From: Oerskovia merdavium
GTDB taxonomy: Bacteria; Actinomycetota; Actinomycetes; Actinomycetales; Cellulomonadaceae
Length of the DNA stretch: 33,633 bases
Direction of reading: 5' to 3'
Assembly (NCBI RefSeq): GCF_014836755.1
Contig: NZ_JACSQF010000012.1
Span: 1,045 to 34,677, forward strand
Below are positions 1 to 7,145 of the stretch, piece by piece. Within the stretch, counting starts at the first letter, position 1. The number at the start of each line of letters is the position of its first letter. The notes beneath the pieces were generated by a model, which made no database searches, had not been told where the DNA came from, and was given only the letters and a program-made list of their open reading frames with translations. A program made the position numbers and the translations under genes.

Positions 1-6
1 CGCCGC

Positions 7-35
7 GGGGCCCGGGCGGAGGCCGCCCGGGCCCC
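7..35 (-). terminator. Hairpin terminator of the glycosyltransferase gene
   Basis: A perfect 13 bp GC-only stem (7-19 with 23-35) closes on a 3 base loop and lies 12 bases past the TAG stop of the minus-strand glycosyltransferase gene. There is no U-tract, as is common for actinobacterial terminators. Confidence 0.6.
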
Positions 36-47
36 TCGTGCGAAGAG

Positions 48-926
48 CTACTTCCCGGAGTGCTTGTGCCCGCCGAGCGCGTCGAGCGCGCTGCGGACGC
101 GACGCGCCCCGACCGCGAGCTGCACGTCGCGGTACTGGTTGGCGCGGTGGATCTGCCCCTTGAGGTCCGACCCCGAGGGGCGGTGGCGCAGGTCGCACGG
201 GACCTCGACCGCGACGTACCCCTTGCGGAGCAGGTCGATCGTGAGACCCGTCTCGACGCCCCAGCCGCGGGCCAGCGGCGTCGCGGCCTCGAACGCCTCG
301 CGCGTCAGGCACCGCATGCCCGACAACGGCTGCGTGGGCGTCCAGCCCGTCATGGACTGGATGGCGCGCCGCGCGGCACCCACGACGATCCCGCGACCGC
401 CCGCGCCGGGCTGCGGCGGGAGCAGGGCGATGGACATGTCGGCCAGGCCGTCGAGCACGGGGGGCACGAGCGGGGCCGTGTTGACCGCGGTCTCGCCCAG
501 GTCGCCGTCGATGAAGAGCAGGAGGCGCGGGGGGCGGTCGGCGACGTCGCGCATCGCGACGACCGCGGCACCCGTCTCCATGGCCGCCGCCTTGCCGCGG
601 TTGTGGGAGTGGCGCACGACCACGGCGCCCGCCTCACGGGCGACGTGCTGCGTGGTGTCCTCGCTGCCGTCGTCCACCACGAGCACCAGGTCGACGTGCG
701 GGATGGCCTTGGCCGCACGGACCGTGGCCGCGATGCGACGCGCCTCGTCCTTGGCGGGGATGATCACCGCGACGCGCTGCTTCTGCCGGGAACCGCCGTG
801 CAGCGGGGCCGGGCGCGGGGTCTTCGCCACCGGGAGCGCGTGCGTCCCGTTGGCGGGGACGCCCGACACGTCCCGGGTGGTTTCGGTGTTCAGTCCTGAC
901 TCGGTCGACCGATGGTCCGCGTTCAC
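48..926 (-). CDS. Family 2 glycosyltransferase (GT-A fold)
   Basis: A 292-residue cytosolic GT2 enzyme that should transfer a sugar from a nucleotide-sugar donor; the acceptor is unknown. After a low-complexity N-terminus of about 50 residues come the GT-A signatures: VIIPAKDEARRI, the donor-binding VVDDGSEDTT, HNRGKAAAM, and FIDGDLG in the DXD position. The C-terminal half (PLSGMRCLTREAF, GWGVETGLTIDLL, HRPSGSDLKGQ) resembles glucosyl-3-phosphoglycerate synthase and dolichyl-phosphate-mannose-synthase-like actinobacterial enzymes. No membrane segments are seen. The GTG start at 926 has only a weak Shine-Dalgarno sequence, but a -10-like TAGGCT ends 8 bases upstream, so the message may be leaderless. 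The gene is alone in its unit, with a hairpin just after the stop. The GT2 call is firm; the substrate is open. Confidence 0.85.
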   Translation of the reverse strand: MNADHRSTESGLNTETTRDVSGVPANGTHALPVAKTPRPAPLHGGSRQKQRVAVIIPAKDEARRIAATVRAAKAIPHVDLVLVVDDGSEDTTQHVAREAGAVVVRHSHNRGKAAAMETGAAVVAMRDVADRPPRLLLFIDGDLGETAVNTAPLVPPVLDGLADMSIALLPPQPGAGGRGIVVGAARRAIQSMTGWTPTQPLSGMRCLTREAFEAATPLARGWGVETGLTIDLLRKGYVAVEVPCDLRHRPSGSDLKGQIHRANQYRDVQLAVGARRVRSALDALGGHKHSGK

Positions 927-933
927 GCAATCC

Positions 934-985
934 AGCCTAGTAGTGCAAAGAGTTTCCCGCAGTTTGCCACACTCGGGGTGGCAAA
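934..985 (-). promoter_or_regulatory. Putative promoter region with operator-like inverted repeat
   Basis: On the minus strand TAGGCT (939-934) fits TANNNT and ends 8 bases before the GTG at 926, which would give a leaderless transcript. Further upstream lies an 8 bp perfect inverted repeat, TTTGCCAC (963-970) and GTGGCAAA (978-985), with a 7 base spacer. It overlaps or flanks the expected -35 region. No good -35 hexamer is visible. Binding by a regulator is inferred. Confidence 0.35.
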
Positions 986-1081
986 GTCACGGGGATGTCC
1001 CAGAGAACGGTGTTCTCGGGTTCTTGCCGAGGTATCTCTCGGTCAGCCTGGCGTCTGTACTTCCTCGTCGGACCTGACCTG

Positions 1082-1130
1082 CCCGAGGCCGACGGGCGGG
1101 GCGGCGATGCCGGCGCCCGTCGGTCTCGGG
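1082..1130 (-). terminator. Hairpin downstream of the DUF5926 gene
   Basis: A 17 bp stem with one G-T wobble (1082-1098 with 1114-1130) and a 15 base loop lies about 85 bases past the stop of the minus-strand gene ending at 1216. The rest of 927-1215 is a GTG-rich stretch (1136-1175) with no gene I can support. Confidence 0.5.
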
Positions 1131-1215
1131 GTCGTGCTGGTGGTGCTGTGGTGCCGTGGTGCTGGTGCCGACGTGGCGCCCGTGGCGGGGCCGGCCGGCG
1201 GTGCGTCGGGGCTCG

Positions 1216-2040
1216 TCAGCGGAGCGTGACCTGGCGGGACACGATGCCCGCACGGGCACGACGCTCGTTGGCGTCGAGCGGCTCGGTGACCGCGAGCGCT
1301 GCGTCGATCTTGGCCTTGAGGTCCTTGGCGGGCTCCTCGAGGTCTGCGGCCTCGGTGCCGCGCGGGAGCTCCCAGACCGGGACCAGCAGGCCGCACGACC
1401 GGAACGCGCCGACGAACTTGCCGCCGCCCAGGCCCGACTCGCGCTTGGCGTGCAGGCGCGAGATCGCGTCGATCAGCTCCTCCTCGCCCACGGGCCACGC
1501 CCAGCGCAGGAACTCACGGCTCATGGAGCACCAGTAGGCCGACTCGACCGACTCGAGCTTGACCGTGGGGACGATCGACTCCGACGCCTGGTCGAGCGAC
1601 GCCTTGAGCTCGGGCGTGAGGTCCGTCGTGGGGTCGAGCCAGAACGAGAAGTCCTCGTGGACCGTGACCTCGAAGGGCACCGACAGGTCCAGGACGTCCT
1701 GCAGGCGCGGACCCGGGCCGGGCAGCTCGCCCAGCTCGATCGACGTGCCCGGCTCGGCCTCGATGGCCTCGAGCAGGACCGCCGCGAGGTCGCGGCTCGT
1801 GTCGCCCGAGCCCGCGAGGGTCTGGAGCGCGAGGAGGATGGTGCCGTCCTGGCGGTGCAGCGCGGCCCAGCCGGCCGGGAGGATCGTCACGACGAGCACG
1901 TCGCGAGCGCCGTACTCCTTCGTGGTGCGAGCAGGTGCCGAGGCCGAGGGGACGACCTCCCGCAGGGCGACCCAGTCGGTCTCGCCGGGGAGACCCTCGA
2001 AGGGGCGCAGCACGAAGTCGGGCGTCGAGTTCTTGGCCAT
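1216..2040 (-). CDS. DUF5926 family protein
   Basis: A 274-residue soluble protein that I recognise as the actinobacterial DUF5926 family. Its function is not established, and some relatives carry unsupported names such as SecA-like or topoisomerase. The N-terminus (MAKNSTPDFVLRPFEGLPGE, then TDWVALREVVPSA) is typical, and the last third has a conserved Trp/Cys region (YWCSMSREFLRWAWPVGEEE) before a helical C-terminus. No signal peptide or membrane segment is present. The ATG start at 2040 lies 42 bases after the stop of the rhodanese gene on the same strand, so the two are probably cotranscribed. A hairpin follows at 1082-1130. Confidence 0.8.
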   Translation of the reverse strand: MAKNSTPDFVLRPFEGLPGETDWVALREVVPSASAPARTTKEYGARDVLVVTILPAGWAALHRQDGTILLALQTLAGSGDTSRDLAAVLLEAIEAEPGTSIELGELPGPGPRLQDVLDLSVPFEVTVHEDFSFWLDPTTDLTPELKASLDQASESIVPTVKLESVESAYWCSMSREFLRWAWPVGEEELIDAISRLHAKRESGLGGGKFVGAFRSCGLLVPVWELPRGTEAADLEEPAKDLKAKIDAALAVTEPLDANERRARAGIVSRQVTLR

Positions 2041-2082
2041 GGGGAAAGTGTAGTGGGAGCGGGCTGCGGGGCCGGCGGGCTC

Positions 2083-2406
2083 CTACTGCTCGACCGGGAA
2101 CCCTCGCTGCGACCACGCGACCATGCCGCCGTCGAGGTTGGTCGCGTCGAAGTCGCCCTGGTTGAGCCACGCCACGGCGCGCGCCGAGCGTCCGCCCGAG
2201 TGGCAGATCACGAGGATCGGGACCTCGGGGTCGAGCTCGCCCCAGCGGACGGGCAGCTCGCCCAGGGGGATGTGGACGGCGTCGGGCGCGTGGCCCGCGT
2301 CCCACTCGTCCTGCTCGCGCACGTCGAGGAGCACGACGCCCTCGGGCACGGGGTGCTCGGCGTCGAGCTCGGACACGTCGGTCGTGGGTACCTGGGGCGG
2401 GAACAT
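2083..2406 (-). CDS. Single-domain rhodanese-like sulfurtransferase
   Basis: A 107-residue single rhodanese domain. It keeps the CH2-A motif LLDVREQDEW, the central GHAPDAVHIPLGEL and the active-site loop CHSGGRS with Cys68 as persulfide-carrying nucleophile, followed by the CH2-B-like NLDGGMVAW. The likely role is cytosolic sulfur transfer, but the substrate cannot be inferred. I start at the ATG at 2406; a longer in-frame extension to 2565 overlaps the start of the divergent pgm gene and has no rhodanese character. DUF5926 follows 42 bases downstream. Confidence 0.85.
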   Translation of the reverse strand: MFPPQVPTTDVSELDAEHPVPEGVVLLDVREQDEWDAGHAPDAVHIPLGELPVRWGELDPEVPILVICHSGGRSARAVAWLNQGDFDATNLDGGMVAWSQRGFPVEQ

Positions 2407-2521
2407 GGTGACCAGCCTACGTTTCTGACGCGCCGTCGTCGGATCCTGGTCGCGTGCCGCGCCGGTCTCCCCTCCCGGGACAGACCTCCCGCGACGCCCT
2501 GACCAGTGGCAGGATCGTCGC

Positions 2522-4204
2522 ATGGACCCCCGCGCCGGAACCCTCGCCCAGCCCCAGGACCTCATCGACGTGGACGCCGTGGTCGGCGCCTACTACGACC
2601 TCTCCCCCGACGTCGACGACCCGGCGCAGAAGGTGGTGTTCGGGACGTCGGGCCACCGCGGGTCGAGCCTGGACCACGCGTTCAACGAGGCGCACATCCT
2701 CGCGATCACCGCGGCGATCGTCGAGTACCGGCGCGCTCAGGGCACCGACGGCCCCCTCTTCATCGGTCGCGACACGCACGCGCTGTCGCTGCCCGCGTGG
2801 CAGACCGCGATCGAGGTCCTGACGGCCGCGGGCGTCCAGACGTACATCGACGCGCGCGACTCCTACACCCCGACCCCGGCCGTGTCCCAGTCGATCCTGC
2901 TGCACAACGGTGCGGCCACCGAGGCCGGGGTCCGCACCTCGGGCCCCGACCTCGCGGACGGGATCGTCGTGACGCCGTCGCACAACCCGCCGCGCGACGG
3001 CGGTTTCAAGTACAACCCGCCGCACGGCGGTCCCGCCGACTCGGAGGCGACGGGCTGGATCGCGGACCGTGCGAACGAGATCCTGCGCTCGGGCGTGGGG
3101 CAGGTCGAGCGCGTCCCGCTCGAGCGTGCGCTGACGGCCGAGACCACGCACCGCCACGACTTCCTCACGGCGTACGTCGACGACCTGGCCTCGGTCCTGG
3201 ACCTCGAGGCGATCCGTGGCGCGGGGGTCTCGATCGGCGCCGACCCTCTCGGCGGGGCCTCGGTCGAGTACTGGGGCGAGATCGGCGAGCGCTACGGCCT
3301 GGACCTGACGGTCGTGAACCCGCAGGTCGACCCGCGCTGGGCCTTCATGACGCTCGACTGGGACGGCAAGATCCGCATGGACTGCTCGTCGCCGTACGCC
3401 ATGGCCTCGCTCGTGCAGAAGATGACGGACCCGGACGCGACGTCGACGTTCGACATCGCGACGGGCAACGACGCGGACTCGGACCGCCACGGGATCGTGA
3501 CCCCGGACGCGGGCCTCATGAACCCCAACCACTACCTCGCGGTCGCGATCGACTACCTGTACGGCGGGGCGCGTCCCGGTTGGCGCCCGGACGCCGCGAT
3601 CGGCAAGACGCTCGTGTCGTCGTCGCTCATCGACCGGGTGGGGGCGGGGATCGGTCGCCGCGTCGAGGAGGTACCGGTCGGCTTCAAGTGGTTCGTGCCG
3701 GGCCTGCTCGACGGCTCGGTCGGGTTCGGCGGCGAGGAGTCCGCGGGCGCCTCGTTCCTGCGGACCAACGGCGGGGTGTGGACCACGGACAAGGACGGCC
3801 TGCTGCTCGCGCTGCTCGCCTCGGAGATCCTCGCGACCACGGGCAAGACCCCGTCCCAGCACCACGCCCGGCTCGTCGAGCAGTACGGCGAGTCCTGGTA
3901 CGCCCGCGTCGACGCCCCGGCCTCGCTCGAGGAGAAGGCGGCGCTCGCGAGGCTCAGCCCCGAGCAGGTCACGTCGACGACGCTCGCGGGCGAGGAGATC
4001 ACCGCGAAGCTGACCACGGCGCCCGGCAACGGCGCGGCGATCGGCGGCCTCAAGGTCACCACGGAGAACGCGTGGTTCGCGGCGCGCCCCTCGGGCACGG
4101 AGAACGTCTACAAGATCTACGCCGAGTCGTTCGTCTCGGCCGAGCACCTGACGCAGGTGCAGGACGAGGCCAAGCAGGTCGTCTCGGACGCCCTGGGCGG
4201 CTGA
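2522..4204 (+). CDS. pgm: Phosphoglucomutase, alpha-D-glucose-phosphate specific
   Basis: A 560-residue member of the alpha-D-phosphohexomutase superfamily that interconverts glucose 1-phosphate and glucose 6-phosphate, feeding glycogen, trehalose and nucleotide-sugar synthesis. All four active-site loops are present: the phosphoserine loop TPSHNPP (Ser153), the Mg2+ loop [14 protein letters not shown] (Asp317, 319, 321), the sugar-binding loop GGEESAG (404-409), and the C-terminal phosphate loop RPSGTEN (522-528). The N-terminal [11 protein letters not shown] is typical of the PGM type that acts on glucose phosphate rather than the PMM/PGM type. The length matches the family. The ATG at 2522 is the first start consistent with the family. 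A divergent rhodanese gene lies upstream and a strong hairpin follows. Confidence 0.95.
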   Translation: MDPRAGTLAQPQDLIDVDAVVGAYYDLSPDVDDPAQKVVFGTSGHRGSSLDHAFNEAHILAITAAIVEYRRAQGTDGPLFIGRDTHALSLPAWQTAIEVLTAAGVQTYIDARDSYTPTPAVSQSILLHNGAATEAGVRTSGPDLADGIVVTPSHNPPRDGGFKYNPPHGGPADSEATGWIADRANEILRSGVGQVERVPLERALTAETTHRHDFLTAYVDDLASVLDLEAIRGAGVSIGADPLGGASVEYWGEIGERYGLDLTVVNPQVDPRWAFMTLDWDGKIRMDCSSPYAMASLVQKMTDPDATSTFDIATGNDADSDRHGIVTPDAGLMNPNHYLAVAIDYLYGGARPGWRPDAAIGKTLVSSSLIDRVGAGIGRRVEEVPVGFKWFVPGLLDGSVGFGGEESAGASFLRTNGGVWTTDKDGLLLALLASEILATTGKTPSQHHARLVEQYGESWYARVDAPASLEEKAALARLSPEQVTSTTLAGEEITAKLTTAPGNGAAIGGLKVTTENAWFAARPSGTENVYKIYAESFVSAEHLTQVQDEAKQVVSDALGG

Positions 4205-4214
4205 CGCCCGGGGT

Positions 4215-4254
4215 GAGGTGCCCGACGACGTCACGCGCGGCCGTCGGGCACCTC
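4215..4254 (+). terminator. Hairpin terminator of pgm
   Basis: A perfect 13 bp stem (4215-4227 with 4242-4254) starts 10 bases after the pgm stop. Both arms carry the window's recurrent motif: TGCCCGACGAC at 4219 and GCCGTCGGGCA at 4240. Confidence 0.75.
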
Positions 4255-4376
4255 GCCTTCCCCGCACCCCACCCCGTCGACGTAGCACGCCGCAGCACCC
4301 AGGACCCTCGCCGTCGGGTATCTCACATGGGCACCTCTCACCATCAGAATCACCGTCTGTCGTGAGCCTCTACTCC

Positions 4377-4382
4377 TAGTAT
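4377..4382 (+). promoter_or_regulatory. Possible -10 element of the lipoprotein gene
   Basis: TAGTAT lies 34 bases before the ATG at 4417 in a locally less GC-rich stretch. No convincing -35 hexamer precedes it. The start has GGAG at 4408-4411, five bases before the ATG. Confidence 0.3.
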
Positions 4383-4416
4383 CGAAACGTCCCCTCGTCG
4401 ATCCTCTGGAGTTCCC

Positions 4417-5133
4417 ATGCGCACGTCACGATCAGCCCTCGCGCTGCCCCTCGCCCTCGTCGCCGTCCTCGGCCTGTCCGCCTGCTCGGGTGACACCGCT
4501 CCCGAGGAGACCACGTCGGCCTCGACGAGCGTCGAGACGCCGGAGACGGAGGAGACCCCTGCGGAGGACACCGAGTCCGAGGAGGAGGCCGAGCCGGCCG
4601 CCTCGGGCGACAAGCCCGCGTGGGCCGCGACCAACGAGGTCGTCGGCACCCAGCTCGGCACGGCCGAGGGCGACGGCTTCACCGTGGACATCTACCAGGT
4701 GAGCACCGCGGTCGCGACGAAGACCGGCCAGTTCGCCGACGAGTCGGGCAAGCCGATCCTCAACCCGGGCGACCCGATCGTGTTCGTCAACTACGTCCTG
4801 ACCAACACGGGCGACGCCGACCTGCCGCTGACCTACTCGATCGTGGGCGTCGACGCGCGCTACGCCGACTGGCCCTACATGCAGGGCATGGACAGCATCG
4901 TCGACAGCGCGCTCTTCGAGGCGGCCGGAGTCGTCGACTCCCCGATCACCCCGGGCTCGGGCGAGGCCCCGTTCATCCTCGCGCCGGGGCAGTCCGTCGC
5001 CTACGGCGAGAACTTCAAGCACCAGCCCGGTTCGCCCATCGAGTTCGAGGTCACGCTGACCCCGGCCGACGCCGCGGGCGACCTGAACCACGACCTGCGC
5101 CAGGAGGTCGCACTCTCCGCGACCATCGCCTGA
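4417..5133 (+). CDS. Secreted lipoprotein of unknown function
   Basis: A 238-residue predicted lipoprotein. The signal peptide has basic residues (Arg2, Arg5), a hydrophobic core and the lipobox LSAC with lipidated Cys23. Residues 27-70 form a Glu/Thr/Ser-rich disordered linker. The following 165 residues look like a beta-sandwich (VVGTQLGTAEGDGFTVDIYQ, PGDPIVFVNYVLTNTGDADL), resembling the Ig-like DUF4352/telokin-like domains found in actinobacterial lipoproteins. It should sit on the outer face of the membrane, and a binding role is plausible but unproven. The gene is monocistronic, with its own GGAG site and a 20 bp terminator. Confidence 0.75.
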   Translation: MRTSRSALALPLALVAVLGLSACSGDTAPEETTSASTSVETPETEETPAEDTESEEEAEPAASGDKPAWAATNEVVGTQLGTAEGDGFTVDIYQVSTAVATKTGQFADESGKPILNPGDPIVFVNYVLTNTGDADLPLTYSIVGVDARYADWPYMQGMDSIVDSALFEAAGVVDSPITPGSGEAPFILAPGQSVAYGENFKHQPGSPIEFEVTLTPADAAGDLNHDLRQEVALSATIA

Positions 5134-5165
5134 TCCGGGCCCGCGCCGAGCATCCGGGCAGGACG

Positions 5166-5210
5166 CGAGCGGGGCAGGACGTCGTCACCGACGACGTCCT
5201 GCCCCGCTCG
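5166..5210. terminator. Bidirectional terminator, 20 bp perfect stem
   Basis: A 20 bp perfect inverted repeat (5166-5185 with 5191-5210) with a 5 base loop lies between two convergent genes, 32 bases after the lipoprotein stop and 24 bases before the GNAT stop at 5235. It can serve both strands. Confidence 0.8.
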
Positions 5211-5234
5211 GTCGTTCTGGGTGACGGCGAAGCG

Positions 5235-5534
5235 TCAGCGCGCGATCAGGTCCTGGTACTCCTCGTGGAGCTGCACGAACGCCCGGATGAACGGGCACAA
5301 CGGCACCACCTTGTCCCCCGACGCGCGCACCTGGTCGAGCGCGCCGCGTGCGAGCGACGACCCGATCCCGTTGCCCGCGTAGACGTCGTCGACCTCGGTG
5401 TGCGTGAACACGACCTGGCCGGGTTGTCGCACGTACGCCGCGAACCCCGCCACGTCGCCCTCGGGCGTGCGTGCCTCGAACCGCTCCTGCGCCGGGTTGT
5501 CGACGATCGTGATCGCCTGCGTCTGCTCGCTCAC
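5235..5534 (-). CDS. Small GNAT-like N-acetyltransferase
   Basis: A 99-residue protein of the small GNAT-like type (YjdJ/GTN-like, Pfam Acetyltransf_CG). It has a short beta-rich N-terminal half (FEARTPEGDVAGFAAYVRQP), a VFTHTEVDDVYAGNGIGSSL segment in which GNGIGSSL replaces the acetyl-CoA-binding Q/RxxGxG/A loop, and CPFIRAFVQLHEEYQDL at the end. Members of this group are thought to bind acetyl-CoA, but substrates are mostly unknown. It is divergent from the MFS gene at 5681 and convergent with the lipoprotein gene. Confidence 0.8.
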   Translation of the reverse strand: MSEQTQAITIVDNPAQERFEARTPEGDVAGFAAYVRQPGQVVFTHTEVDDVYAGNGIGSSLARGALDQVRASGDKVVPLCPFIRAFVQLHEEYQDLIAR

Positions 5535-5680
5535 CCGTTCATCATGCGGGCCTCGTGCGGTTCGCGCGCGCCCGGTCGAGCGGTGACACTACGAAGGGGC
5601 CCCCGACGACGCCGGCACTGCGCTGAGGATCACGCCCCGCAGACGCTCTGCGACGCGGCAACGGATGGGAGACTGAGACG

Positions 5681-6931
5681 GTGGTCCAAGACTCCCCCCG
5701 TCCAGCGGCAGACGACTCCCGCAACCCCTACCGCGTCGTCCTCAGCAAGCCGGGGGCGCTGAACTTCTCGGCCGCCGCGGTCGTGGCGAGGCTCCCCATG
5801 TCCATGGTCGGCATCGGGATCGTCCTGATGATCCAGGGCATCTACGACTCCTACGCCCTCGCCGGACGCGTGTCCGCGGCCTACGTGATCGCGCAGGCCA
5901 TCGCCTCGCCGCAGATCGCCCGGTACGTCGACCGCGTCGGGCAGGCCAAGGTCATGCGGCCGCTGCTGGTCGTGAGCACCGCAGGCCTCGTCGGCCTCAT
6001 CCTCGCCGCGGTCAACCAGGCACCCGACATCTGGCTGTATGCGACGGCCGTCGTCGCGGGCGCGAGCATCGGGTCCTACGGCTCGATGGTCCGCGCGCGC
6101 TGGAGCCACGTCGTCACCGACTCGCGCCAGCTCCACACGGCCTACTCCCTGGAGTCCGCTCTCGACGAGCTCGTGTTCGTCGTGGGCCCCGTCCTCGCGA
6201 CCCTGCTCGCGACCGAGGTCACCGACTCCGCGGGCATCATCGTCCCGGCGATCGCCGCGGTCGTGGGCGGCGTCTGGTTCCTCTCGCAGCGCCGCACCGA
6301 ACCCCCCGTGATCGCAGCCGTCCCGGGCGTCAAGCACCGGTCGGCGATGCGGTCGCCCGGGATGGTCGTCCTCGCCGTGGTGTTCGTCGCGATGGGCTTC
6401 ATCTTCGGCGCGACCGACGTCTCGACCATCGCGTTCGCCGAGGAGCAGGGGTCCAAGTCGGCGTCGGGCCTGATCCTCGCGGTGTTCGCGATGGGCTCGC
6501 TCATCTCGGGCCTCGCGTACGGGGCACGGCACTGGGTCTCGCCCCTGTGGAAGCGGTTCGCGATCGGCATGGTCGCCCTCGCCCTGGGCGTCTCGCTGTT
6601 CTTCGTGGTCACGTCGCTGCCCATGCTGGCCGTCGTCATGTTCGTCACGGGCTTCACCATCGCCCCGACACTCATCAACGGCAACGCCCTGGTCCAGAAC
6701 CTGGTGACGCCGCACCAGCTCACCGAGGGGCTCGCGTGGGTCGGGACGTCGCTGGGCGTGGGGGTGTCGTTCGGGGCGTCGATCGCTGGCTCGCGCATCG
6801 ACGCCGCGGGCGCGCACGCGGGCTTCCAGGTCGTGATGATCGCCGGGGGCCTCGCGGTGGTCGCCGTCCTCGGGTCGCTGCGGGTCCTGCGCCGCGGCGC
6901 CCCCCGCGAGGAGGCCGTGGACGAGGCGTAG
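5681..6931 (+). CDS. MFS transporter
   Basis: A 416-residue inner-membrane protein with about 12 hydrophobic segments, consistent with a drug/solute exporter of the major facilitator superfamily. Features seen are an N-terminal hydrophilic segment of about 30 residues, an intracellular loop after helix 2 (RYVDRVGQAKVM) in the motif A position, a central basic loop (SQRRTEPPVIAAVPGVKHRS), and helix-breaking glycines in each half. The substrate cannot be told. The start is GTG at 5681, since no in-frame ATG fits before the first helix. It is divergent from the GNAT gene, with no obvious partner. Confidence 0.85.
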   Translation: MVQDSPRPAADDSRNPYRVVLSKPGALNFSAAAVVARLPMSMVGIGIVLMIQGIYDSYALAGRVSAAYVIAQAIASPQIARYVDRVGQAKVMRPLLVVSTAGLVGLILAAVNQAPDIWLYATAVVAGASIGSYGSMVRARWSHVVTDSRQLHTAYSLESALDELVFVVGPVLATLLATEVTDSAGIIVPAIAAVVGGVWFLSQRRTEPPVIAAVPGVKHRSAMRSPGMVVLAVVFVAMGFIFGATDVSTIAFAEEQGSKSASGLILAVFAMGSLISGLAYGARHWVSPLWKRFAIGMVALALGVSLFFVVTSLPMLAVVMFVTGFTIAPTLINGNALVQNLVTPHQLTEGLAWVGTSLGVGVSFGASIAGSRIDAAGAHAGFQVVMIAGGLAVVAVLGSLRVLRRGAPREEAVDEA

Positions 6932-6950
6932 CGCCCTCCCGCGCCCCCCT

Positions 6951-7022
6951 GCCCGACGACGCCACCCCGGTGGGCGGGCCCCTCGCCGGGGCGTGACGCG
7001 CCCGGGCCGGTCGGCGTCGGGC
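6951..7022 (+). terminator. Probable compound hairpin terminator after the MFS gene
   Basis: An outer pairing of GCCCGAC (6951-6957) with GTCGGGC (7016-7022), extended by GCC/GGC with a 3 base bulge, encloses a smaller hairpin, GCCCC (6978-6982) with GGGGC (6988-6992). The structure starts 19 bases after the MFS stop. It overlaps the region upstream of poxB, so assignment is tentative. Confidence 0.4.
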
Positions 7023-7104
7023 CCCTCTCGTGTGACGCGGACCTGACACCCGGACGTGACGCGCGGAACGGCCCCAGCGGCTGCGCCGTCCGACGTTCCG
7101 GCGC
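6993..7104 (+). promoter_or_regulatory. Upstream region of poxB with GTGACGCG repeats and a leader hairpin
   Basis: GTGACGCG occurs three times, at 6993, 7032 and 7056. An imperfect hairpin follows: GCGCGGAACG (7061-7070) pairs with CGTTCCGGCGC (7094-7104) with one bulged base. The poxB Shine-Dalgarno sequence lies downstream near 7136. The repeats may bind a regulator; no promoter hexamers are convincing. Confidence 0.3.
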
Positions 7105-7145
7105 ACGATGGAAGAGTCCCCAACCCTTTCGTGCGGAGGTTTCCC

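Noticed and set aside
1136-1175. GTG/CTG-rich short repeats
   Set aside because: Irregular, low complexity, no unit conserved enough to be a tandem repeat or CRISPR array.
2417-4288. A 623-codon minus-strand frame opposite pgm
   Set aside because: Shadow of pgm codon bias; the plus-strand product has every active-site motif.
7056-7145. Upstream GTG start for poxB
   Set aside because: No ribosome binding site, and the added residues do not resemble the family; ATG 7146 has GGAGG.
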